Of a DNA stretch of 64,000 nucleotides, positions 34,301 through 46,300 are shown in pieces. Position numbers and translations under genes: made by a program. Numbering within the stretch: the first letter of the stretch is position 1; each line of letters starts with the position of its first letter. Under the pieces are notes generated by a model. That model saw only the letters and a list, made by a program, of their open reading frames with translations, was not told where the DNA came from and ran no database searches. The stretch comes from Undaria pinnatifida (taxonomy: Eukaryota; Sar; Phaeophyceae; Laminariales; Alariaceae): assembly GCA_012845835.1 (NCBI GenBank), contig JABAKD010000020.1, positions 6,427,915 to 6,491,914 of the forward strand, in the 5' to 3' direction.

Positions 34301-37300
34301 ATCCTGCTGCCCAGCATATCAACCCCTACACCCGCTGCTTCCCCTTCCTCCCCCCGTCCCCCTTTGTCCCCCTCCCCCTCCTCATCCTCATCCTCCGCCG
34401 TCGGAGCATCTCCTTGCTCCTCTCGGGAGTCGACGAGGTTGCGTCGCCGGCGTCTGATGGAGCCGAGCAGCCCGGTAAACCGGCACAGCAGTAGCAACAC
34501 CTTGTCGAAGGCGTTCTGTGAGGTTGGGTAGGTGGATGGTTTGTATGGCGGCGAAAGCGACAGCGGCAATGTGAGTGTTAGCGTTAGCGTTAACATTAAC
34601 GTAAGCGTGAGTGATAGCGGTACCGATATCCTTATCCTTATCACGCTACTGATATCGTTATCCTTATCGATTTATATCGGTATCGGTATGATATCGGTAT
34701 CGTTATCGTTGTCCACATCGATATCGTAATCCTTGTCGATACCGTCATTATCGAGGCAGTCCGGCCGCCGCTTCTACCCTCACCAAAGTAACCATGCACC
34801 CTCCTCATCCGTTCCCCTCCCTCCGTCCCTCCCCATGAGTGCACTCGCTAAAACGATCGCCCAGCAAAGATCGTCACCTGTGCGTACCCTCCACCAACCA
34901 ACACGCACCCCACCACAACGCACCCTGAACGCAGATAGAAGAACGAAGCAAATGCCAAAACAATGGCACCCCCCCTACCCTTCATCAGAAGACTACATTA
35001 CCAAAACGCGCCAAATCCCCCCCCCCCCCCCCCCCCCTGCACACACCTGTAGCCCGTGATGACCTGACAGCTTCGTAAGAAGCAGGAAGAGGTCAACGGA
35101 TGCCCCCAGAGCCGGCGCGTCCTGTTCATGCTGCCGTGCGTGCCCAAAACAGCGGATACAAAACATGGAACAATCGAGGCGGGGGGCGCGCGGGGGTGAG
35201 GGTGGGGGTGGGTAAGGAGGGGGAGGGGGGGGGAGGGGGGAGGGAGGCTTTTGTTTTGGGTCCCTGCCACGTATGCAATGGGATCTAAGTTTCGCGATCA
35301 AACACTGGAAAACATGATCGGAAAAAACAAAGATTACTCATGCCTCAGACGCCGCCTGAAGTGGCTGCTGGCTGGCCCTTGGAGGGACGGAGAGGTGGAA
35401 GGCGGTATGCAAGGATGGTTGGGGGGTCGGGGGTGGGGGTTACGCGCCGCATTGAACTGCGACCCCAAGCAGGAAAGACCAGCGTAGACTTCCAAGAGAT
35501 CGGAGTCCACGACCAAACACTAGCAGCATAAGAAAAACTCCCAACACCAACACTAGGACCAGCACCACATCAACACCAACACCAACACCCTCAACGCCAA
35601 CACCCACACCGCCACCACACCACCAACACCACCACTGCGACCACACCATCACCATCATCACAACTACCACCATCAACACCACCACGAGCAGAATACTCAA
35701 AAGAGCAAACAACCCCCGCCTCCCCCCAACCGCCCCCCCCCCCCTCCCTTCTTCGAAGGGTCTATGGTCATACGACTACGGCCATGCATGAATATCGAGT
35801 ATACCCCCCCCCCCTTCTTCAGGCTCTCACCGTGCCCGCGAAGGCCGCCGAAGCGGCCTTGAGCACCGACGGCCAACAGGCACAAAGCACGTCTCGATCA
35901 TACTCTTCCAGTGCCCCCCTCCCCGACCGCCCTAACGCCTCCACTGTGCATACAGCCATATCGTTGTCCCTGCTCTGTCGGCGGATCAGGTCTTGCCACC
36001 TTTATCGCGGCCGGTCAACGAGGGCCACGAGAGGGGGGGGGGTATCCCGGTTAGCTTCACGAGAACAATAGCAGGGGTACAACAGCGAAACAATACGCCA
36101 CAACAGCTATAAAACACGTAGGCAGATGTTGTACATGAACCACTGAATACACCGCCACACTCGAATGCACGCTGTCCACACGCATTTACCGCTACATGAA
36201 TCAACCAACCATGGGCAATTTCAAGTCGTGCGTCCCCAAATGCTGGTAGAGTTCTCAAGGTTTCATGTTACCTTGGGTGGCGAACATAGCAGGGACGGGG
36301 GACTGGGGTCGCGAGCAAGACGTTTTAACGCCGATTATTTCACACAGACACACGCGTGTGCGCGCATTGAAGTGGGGAGGGGAAGGAGGGCTCTAGAGGA
36401 CAAGAAGGTGGCGAGGGGACTGGGGAGGGGGAGAGGGTAGGGGGGAAGAAGGGGGGGAGGGGAGGGGGGGAGAACGGGGAAGGGAGGGGCAAGACAAAAC
36501 GAAATCGCCTCTCACCCGTTTGCAGTCACGACCGCATCGGGGCCTCCCCTTCTTGTAGTGATAGGTTCCTCTCTTATGGAGGCATACACAGACTCCAGGA
36601 AGTCGCGGGGGAGGTCGAGGCTCCCGCTGATGTCGCTGCCGTAGTTGGCGTTGTTGAGGAAGAAGCCGTTGCACGACATGCGATTCTCCGGCCGGATGTT
36701 GGGGTTGTGGAGGTCGGTATTGAGCATAATCTGGGTGGGGGGAGGGGAATTGCATTACACCGATAATAGTTGGCATGTATTGGGTGGGGGGAGGGGGGGG
36801 GGAGGGGGGCAGAGGAGCAATGCAAGAAATTACGTCGAGCCGAACAGCTCGGGCGTGTTCTTGGGGAAAGGGGATGAGGGGGGGTACTCATTTCACGCAT
36901 GGCCGTGGACGTAAGACCACAGACCCGCGCATCGCTACAACGCAGGGACAGAACGCAGGACAGGGCGGACGGGAGGGCGGGGGGGAGGGGGGTAATCATT
37001 GTCGTGCATGGTTGTAGTCTGTCGGACCATAGACCCTCGAACCTTCATAACGCCGGCATAGATTACGTCGGGCTTTCGCCGCTCAAGCGGACATTGCTTG
37101 CATCAAGCTCGAACCGCCGCCAGCTGTTCGGCGAGTCGCGTGAAGGGTGAGCTGTATCCTAGCAAGAACCGCATATGAGACTTCGGCACCTTGTGCGTAC
37201 TTTCTTGCATACACAGGGGAGGGGACACCAGCATTGAACTATACGACATACAAAATAACAAGACAGCGTTGAACCATGCTAGACCAACCTTCGCCACGGT

Positions 37301-40300
37301 ACAGGTGGCAACACCACCGAGAACACTAAGTACTTAAACGGAACGAAATTTAATCGAAACAATACGAACCGAAACCAAACGGACGAACGAAGCCAACAAT
37401 GAGTCAACCAAACCAGAACGAGCCAAACCAGACCATATCAAGCCCAGCCCGACCGAATCAAATAAAACCATACCAAACCAAACCAAACCGAACCGAACCG
37501 AACCGAACCGAACCGAACCGAACCGAACCGAACCGAACCGAACCGAACCGAACCGAACCGAACCGAACCGAACCGAACCGAACCGAACCGCACCGAATCG
37601 AACCGAACCACACCAAGCCGAACCAAATCAAACCACACCACACCACATTACACACCAAACAAACCAAGCCAAGCCAAATCAAATCGAACCAAACCAAACC
37701 AAACCAAACCAACCAAAACCAAACCAAGCCTAACCAAATCGAACCAAACACGCGCATACGCGTCCAAAGATATCGAGATACATCTCAAACCGGTATCGAT
37801 ATACACATCATCTCGATATCGGGAAATCCACCGTCCCGATATCGATATCGAAATGGTACTATTCGGGGGGGGGATACAAAAAATATGAGCGATAATCCTC
37901 ACCACGCTGAAGCTAAGCAGATAGGCCACGTCGGGCGAGGCCAGCATACCTCTGGCGGCCTCCAGGCAGTCTCTGAAAGCTCTCTGAGCGAAAGTCTGCA
38001 ACAAAGACAACACAAAGCACGAAAAGTGCGTGTTACGACGTACGAGTAAAACCGAAAGAGAGCAAAACACTGAAACATGGCAGGACCCGAAGCACGTGAC
38101 CGACGCGCATACCAGCTGGGGATGTCATCATCTAACACCACCCTGCTTCTGTCTTTGCTACATGAGTGTGCTTCTGCGAAATCCACCTATCGAGTGAGTC
38201 CACCTATCTAGCGAAACCACCCATCTAGCAGAGTGCACAGCGATGATGGCCTGGAGCTCCTGCTAAGCCGGGGGGTACAGATGATGGTAACTCCGTATAC
38301 GCGTGCTCCATGTAGGGGTTTGGGTCAAGGCCGTTGTACATCTGATTGGGACATTCAAAATCTCGGGGTAATGTGGACGACAGGTGTTGGGAAAGATACA
38401 TAGAAGGATCGTCACACATGTACGATAGGGGCATCCAACGGACGGCATAACCCATCCGAAGATATTCCTATCACCCCGGCATATTGAGATCGATTGGCCG
38501 ATGTCGGAGATCGCCCCGCGCTCTCTGGCATTCTCACGTCCTTCGCTGATAGGGCGGGCGAAGGCTCTCTCCTTGCCCCGCATTGCATATAAGAGAAGTG
38601 CCGTTCGTAGAGGGGAAAACGCTGCCACGTCAATTGGGACCCTCTCGTAGAGTAGGGGCTTCATGCTATGCTATAACGATATTTACACACCGCAGACAGA
38701 TCACCATCTAGATCATCTAGATCATCTACAGGTAGATCCCATAGCTGCCGTTATGATATATTGTGCTAGATCTATATGCAGAGTACAGATCCAACCCAGG
38801 AAACAAATGCTAGATCATGCAGATCGAGCGGCTCCCACCCGGTAACATGAGTTGGACCATACATATCATCCCCGAAATATCTAGACCGCGAAAAGGGGAC
38901 CAAACCCGACAACATGAGCTATACCACACAGATCTTCGATAAAAGATCTAGATCATCAAGTGGGGATGGGTGGTCTGCCAGGCGTGTGGATATTTCGATG
39001 TACGTACGTTATCGGGTATCGTTGCACAGATAGATGCCGGCTGCCACTTCACCAACACACTCCACCTCACCACAACGCAATCATCGCCACAACTCGCTAT
39101 ATGCCGACTGAATAGTCGCCACTACATGGCCCACACGTGCACTGGCGAAGACGTCCATGTCCGTGCAACCTTTCGGCCTCCGAGCCTTCCAAGCGTAGCA
39201 ATGACGCCGGCTGCGTGAACGGCGGCGAACATGGCCGTGTGTCACCCGAGTTCTAACACATCGACCGTCCAGCAGGCCCAGGCTGCCTCCGAGGCACCCG
39301 ACGCCCTCAAGAAGATTGCGGGTGCAACAAAAAAAACATCGAACATGTACACCCTCGGGGAACGTGTCGAGGAGACGAACACCTTATCGGGAAAGCAACC
39401 ACGAGAGGGGCGCTGGTGGTGCATGTAGCTATTACGCAACGTCAGTTGCAGGAGCGCTGTTGTTGCCCTTGGTTCGTAGGGGCGTGTTCGCGTTTCATCG
39501 ACAAAGCTGCACTGATCATGCAACACCAGCGCCCCCCTTGTGGTTGCTTGCTCAGCACGGTCTTCATCCCCTCCACGTACCTCGAGCTTGTACGTGTTCG
39601 ACGGGGTACGTTCATCACCCACAATCCTCCTGAAGCCGTCACGTACTCCGACGGGCAGCCTGGGCCAGCTGGACGGCCGATGCGATCGAGGTGGAAAATG
39701 AAGCTCTTGCTGTCTTCAACGCCATCATATTTCTCGCCACAAGGTCGTCATGCGATGTACACGGGGTTCACTATTTGCGCTCTGTGGCGCTCGTCTGTTG
39801 AAAACCGCGCAGCCGGCGCCACTGTTGCTGGCAGAAGCCTTGGCGGTCCAAGGTTGGACGGACATGACGTCTACATCAGTGCGCGGGGGTGGGCTGTGTA
39901 CTGTAGGAGGGTATGCCGTCGGTGCAGACGAGTGTTGGTGGTGATCGCGTCGTGGTGAGGTGGAATTCATTGGCGTGTGTTGGTTGGAAAAGCGGTAGCC
40001 GCCATCTCAACAACGGTACCCGATCGCACATCATTGTATCCTATCCCCAAGATATCGGAAACCCCGATTAGACGCCCAACAATAGTTAAGGCACCCTTTA
40101 CTATTGCGCAAAACAGCTGTTCAGCCATTCAAGGCACCCTTTACTATTGCGCAAAACAGCAGTTCGGCCATTTAAGGCACCCTTTACTATTGCGCAAAAC
40201 AGCAGTTCAGCCATTTTTTCTGCCGTGCCATGCGGCTGCGTGAATGTGATATTCCCATGGGGCTCCGTTAGGCGTTCATTTTAACATGGCAACATCATGC

Positions 40301-43300
40301 TACCCAGAGATGCTGCTGTAAGTAACAGCGGCAACACATGTTAGATTCCTGGAATACCAATATGGAAAACATGGCACCAAGATGTTGGATAAATTTCAGC
40401 TCCGACGGAAACGAAGCGACCTGATGTCATGTCCGGGTTTGGCGTTTACGGTAACATACCAACATGATATGAAGGTCAGATACTTGTTTAAGCATTTTTT
40501 TCATGTATAGAGCTCCTCAAGCGAACAGCCCCAGAAAAAGCAATTGCACTCCTGCGGCAGGAGGCGCCCTCGTGTCCATTCACCCACTCTTTCTTGTTCG
40601 GCCATCCCCCTTCTCCATCTCCTCGACACCAACCACAACCACTCACATGCAAGATGCGGTCGATCTGCTGAGCCTCCCCAGGCAGCCTAAACGCCTCCAA
40701 GAACATCCGCAGCGATGCCAGCAGCCCCTGCGCCCGGAAATCAAAAGTCTCCACAAAAGCTTCCAGCACCTCTGCATGGAACTCAGCGGAGTCCCCCCGA
40801 TACACCCCCCCCTTGTCACCGCCGCCCCCCCCCTTGCCTCCCGAACGCCCAACTTCCCTCCCAGGGGACCTGGCACCCCCCGCGCTTTCCATCCCTACCC
40901 CCGCCCCCGGTTCCGCCTCCGCCCCCAACACACCCCGATCTTTGTCCTTTGCCTTCGCGGTCGCCGCTTCTTGCTGGCCTTTCGCCAACGTCGAAGCAGC
41001 AGTCTCTGCGCCTTCTTCCGAATGGCTCGATGGCCCGTTTCCATCATCGCGGGCATCCTCTGCCCCCTCCTTCTGCCACGCCTGCTGCTGCTCTGTTGTC
41101 TCCTTCACTTCTCCTTCCATCTCCTCCAGCTTCTGTCTACTTCCCTTTCCCTTACCCTTGCCCGCGTCACCCCCGCCTCCGTCCTTAACCCCAACCTCCC
41201 CGAGGTAGCCACCCACCGCGGCCTTGTCCAGGCCCGGGGTCGTCCGCAGAAAATTCGCGACCTCCGCCGCGTCCAGCGGTCCGGCCGAGAAGACGCCCTC
41301 CGCTTGGAGAAGCTTAAGCCCTTCTCGTGGCTTCGCGGCAAACGCGACGGCCCCTCGCGCCAGAGCGGCCTTGCGCCTCCGCGCCTCACGGCACTGGGAT
41401 GGTGACGGGAGTCCTATATCTACCACTGCTGCTGCTGCTGCCGATGCCGCTGCTACCGTTGCTGCTGCTGATAGCGATGATGATGGTGATGGCGGCGGTG
41501 AACTAGTCGCACAGGTCACCGACGGTTCTGCTGGGCTGTCTATGCGCTTACTGCCGGCGGTGCTTCCACCACCACCACCACCACTACCACTACCACCACC
41601 CCTACCACCACCACCACCGCTACCACCACCAATACCACCAACTCCACCGACAACACCACCGATACCATCACCGACACCAACACCCCCAACACCACCCACA
41701 TCAACGTCGGTGTGACTGGAGAAAGAGGGGTCACACGTGAGGTCTTCGGCAGCAACGCAGCGTTTGTGCAGGCGGCGGAGGGCGGCAGAGAGGGAGGCCA
41801 GGCAGAGGGATCTCGCGCCGGGGAGCCGATCGGGGGCCGTGTACGCGCCGTCCGCCAACGCCTCTACTAAGAGCTCGGCAAGATTCGATCGCTTTTGTGC
41901 GGTATGTTGAGAATTTCGTGGGTTTGGGTTTTGGGTTTGGGTTCGGGTTTTCAGTTTTGTTGATGGTGGCCGTTAGCCCCCCCGAAAAATGAAGAGAAAA
42001 CAACGGCAGTCAGACAAAGAGGGAAGGACAGGACGGAGGGGGGTAGGGAGAAAGATAGGCAAAAAGAGACAGAAATAGAGAAGGGGTTGAGTGAGTGAGC
42101 GAGCGGGAGGGATCACGTCTGCCATACATCCAGAGCTGCGGGTGGTGTCCAAGCCAACATACTCCGCCCCCCACTGCCCTTTCAGTGCTCCAGAGCAAAG
42201 ACATAATCGACGGGCACCAAAAGGAGGCGCGATATACCGACAGGACGTCCGGCGCAACGCATGCCTTGTGTGAAACATGTAGGATAACACAATTGCAGAG
42301 CTTGCCGACTTGTCACAACTAAAACACACAAAAAAAAGGGCCATTGCTACAGAGAGGTACGAATCAACAGCAACAGACGTCGCTGTGAAGGCAACAAACT
42401 GAGTCGAAGTCATTATTTTTCAGCCGTTTGCCAGCAAAAAAAAAAGCCCCGCCACAGAGGAGATCTAGCGGAAGCAACACCCCAACCAAAAAATCCCCGG
42501 CCAACGACAGGAGGACATGGTTCCCCAGTTTCACCGTGTGCTAGCGTACAAGACCAAACGTCATTGAGGATTTGAGGGCGGCGCTAAATGACGAAAAAGC
42601 ATCATACAACAGAAACGCCTGCGTCAAAGTCTACCCAACAAAACGTCGCCGGGTTTCGCAATCTTACGTTGCGTTTTCGTATGCGCAACCCACCTTCACG
42701 TCGCAGTCGTAATTCACGTACAATTCCACCAAAAATGTCGGTTCAGACATGAAGTCGCACAGACACTCCAGTATCATCTATGATAGACGACGCGCCGCGG
42801 TAGGAAGTGGCGAGGAGGGAGGGGGAGCAGAGGGTGGGGGTGTTGACAGCAAGGCGTTATTAGTAGACGACCTCGAAAAACAACTTCGAAGTGTCATCTA
42901 AATGACACATGACGAAAAAGGGAAAAGGGGGCGGGGGGGGAGTGCCAAATAGAAGACGACCCCGAGCAAAGCAACGCATACCAAACAACACAAAAATGCC
43001 GTCGGTACGCTCTAGGCCGCTTACACTCCCCCCCCGGCTAACATCAGCCTTCCTGCCCACAAAAATATAACCCCCTAACTGGCTACGAGGTGGGCATCCT
43101 GCGTGCAATGGCCGCGACTTGTTGGGTATTGTGGCATACCAGGTACGTGGTACGTAGCTGTTGTTGTTCTGACCTATGAGAGTCAGACTCTACGTTTTAG
43201 TTTATTGGTACACCTGACCAAACAGAACGATACCGAGCCGTGAACGCGTGTCAAGATAATTATCATATTACATTTCAAAAGTGAACAACAGTCGTTGTTG

Positions 43301-46300
43301 CCGGGCCAATTGACTGCTAAAGCTGAGTAGTAACCTGTACAACTCCGACGCCCGAAATAATAACGTATCAGGCAATCATCATGGAAAACGTATTGCTAGC
43401 AAGGAACTATTACGGAAATATCAATGTTATTAGTTCCCTGATGCAAAATCTCGTTAGGTGTTCCGCTGAGCTCCAGAAGGCATTGCTCTGGGTGTTCACT
43501 CAGCTTGTTGCGTTTCTTCGGGCACATTTTCGCCACGCCCCGCTCCGCCACATTATCCCAACTACTGTGCCTTTTCTTCTTCAATGTTTGTCTTGAAGAC
43601 CGCCGCCGATCGCTGGGCCAAACAGTACCACTGCTATGGCAACGCTTCCGAAAACCGATTGGCCACCGTGCGGTTCACCAAAAACATGCGTTTTCTATTC
43701 TTAGTACCACTTCTCCAGGAAGCGCCCCCTCCCAACCCCTCCCGTGGCTGCAGCTCATACATCATGAGTCGTCAAGCACGCCAACAAAACAGCTCCATCA
43801 ACTCCCCTCCCGACCCCCCCCCCCCTTCCCCGCCTGCCCCCCCGGGGTACATCCGTGTCTACATCCTTGCGCACGGCGGCGAGAGTAACAACAACATCAT
43901 CCAGGCCAACGACCACGATGCCGACTACGAGGACGGCGACTTAACTGGTCAGGCGACCTACCTCTAGCTCGCGATTCCTGAATACACGTCCCCCATCCAC
44001 GCTACCGTGGGCGGAGGCACCGCCGGCAACAGAAGGCATCGTGGGGTCACGTTGGCCCGCCCCCCCGGCGGAGGCGGTAGCAGTGGCGGTACTGCTTCCC
44101 GAAGCGTCTGCCCGGTAGGGATCGTCTTCGCCCCCTCCCTTCAGCTGGGCTAACCCTCGCAAAAATATCGCGCCGAAGAGGAGTTGGAATTGGACCTGAT
44201 TTTGCGGGGGGGGGAATATTTTTTCAGAAAGGGGGGGGGGGGGACTCAAGCAACACAACCCTGCAGTGATCGCTCGGACAGGGACAAAACACCAGACAAT
44301 AACACCTCTAAGCCGCATCGCTATGCGGTGCTTCACGATCACAACAAAGCCGCTTCGCCCGCGCATGTACCATTACCCTTCACGAACGGCGCCTCCCTTC
44401 CGAAGCCAATATTCCCCACCAATAATGCTCCGTGAGCACTACCCCTTACACGCAGATCTGACCAAACCCTACGTCTTGACTTGTTTCTCGCACCTCCTTG
44501 CCTTACCCAGACCTAGGTCGTCCTCGGGGAAACGCAATGCAGTTGAAGAGAGAATCCCTGCTGGGGGATTTCTAGCCTCCCCCGCCTCCTCGACCATACC
44601 TCCCGCCCACGCCCACCCGCGCCCCCTTGAACGGTCTATGCCACGCCTTCTTGCGGTCATAAAACACCCTTTCTTTCGCCGCGTACAAAAAACATTTAAC
44701 CCCGGTGATGCAAAATACTCCCCGCGTGAGCCGTGCTCGACCGCCAAACACAACCAATTCCTCGTGCGCGTCAATCCCTCGCCCCCCGCCATTGTACATA
44801 CATGCACAACATCGCCCCTCCCCGCCCCGTACATGCACAAATAGAAAACTACAACAGCTTCGTCGTTGACCAGGGAACCCCCGCCCCCCCTTCCCCCCAA
44901 GCCATCTCCTCGTAATTTCCATAGCGTGTGTCGTGCTTCTGGAAAAGTCTCCATGTCTCGCTCTCTTTCTGTCTCTCTCACCTTGAGGTGCACCCTCAGA
45001 GATCCCCACAGGTAACGAACGATTGACAGCGCCTCTCCAACAACATTAACGCCGCCGCTGCTGCAAGAAACCCCCAAGGAAAGAAGGAAAAAAACGAAAA
45101 CGAAATAGAAATGGAAACACAAAAACCCCGGCCGACGCACGTCGAGCGCGGCCGTGACACGCGTCGGTCGACGAAGCGTGGGAAGTGACGGAAGGGCACG
45201 GGAAGAGCCGCGGGGAGGCGGGCAGGGAGGGGGGCGGCGTAAGACATGGAATCTTGGTGCCCGTGCTAACGCTCGTGTAAATGGTACCAGGGTACTGGTC
45301 TTGATGTTGGTGCTGCACTCTTCAACATTCGAACTTTGATATAAATATATCCCGAATAAAGGGCCGTGAGGAAACCCAGGGGAGGGGAAGGAAAGAGGGT
45401 GTGGAAGGGGGTACCTAGTTCATGCATAGCCGTATTCGTAAGACCATAGACCCTCGCATCCCTGCAACTCCGGGACGGACGGTGGGGGTGGGGGAGCGAG
45501 AGGAAAGGCAAGAGGCCGTCAACCACGCCGGGAAAACCGTTTACTCGGTCGGGACAGGGAACGAAGGAAGAAAGCAGCGCTCATCTGCGACGATAGAACC
45601 AATCACAACCGAACAGAAAGGCCGGCCCCAAGCACGCAGACGGGACGGTTTCCCTTAGCGCGCGATAGAACGATGCGGCGACATCCACCACACCGCACAA
45701 CCGCTCACCACGAAACCGCTCAGGATAAAACCTTCGTATGTACGACACAAAAACTGCGACCATGACCCAACCCTAAAATCTAGCATGTAGTAAGAGGGAG
45801 GGGAGAGACTCCCTCTCACCTTCCCTGAACCAGGTGCAGGATCGCGAAGAACAAGTCGTCCCTAACCATCTCTAATAGCGGGGGGTACAGCGCCAAGGTA
45901 GGGCCCGCCGCGGCCAGCGCAGTCCTCATAAGGCGCAGACAGAGCACTCTTCGAGGGATCGGCGACGACCCCCCCGTCCCCCCGCCACCGCCTCCCCCCC
46001 CGCCAACTCCAGTTCCCCCTCCGCCTCCTCTCCGCACCAGCTGGGAGCACAAGAACCCGAACACTTTCACCACGCACGGCAGGCCGCAGCCTCCCGCTCC
46101 AGCCCCCCGGCCCGCACGCCGCTGTTGATCTGGGGAAAACTCTCGGGAGTCGGTCCCCCCCCTCGTCTGCTGACCGGATGTAGTGGAGGCGTTCGCGTTC
46201 CCGGCGTCTTGCCCGGCGGTAGCGGCGACGATGGCGGTGGGCTGTTGCGCTTCCTGGACAAAAGAGTCCAATACGCCGTTCTGGGGTGCGCCCCGCGTGT

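Noticed and set aside
37399-38049. 216-codon plus-strand ORF with repeated RTEPN
   Set aside because: Translation of the CCGAA pentanucleotide repeat in intron 10.
39416-39958. 180-codon plus-strand ORF
   Set aside because: Runs through the foldback repeat, with an equally long ORF on the other strand; no domain.
40503-41405. 300-codon plus-strand ORF
   Set aside because: Antisense to exon 9, whose minus-strand frame encodes the conserved Sec7 domain.
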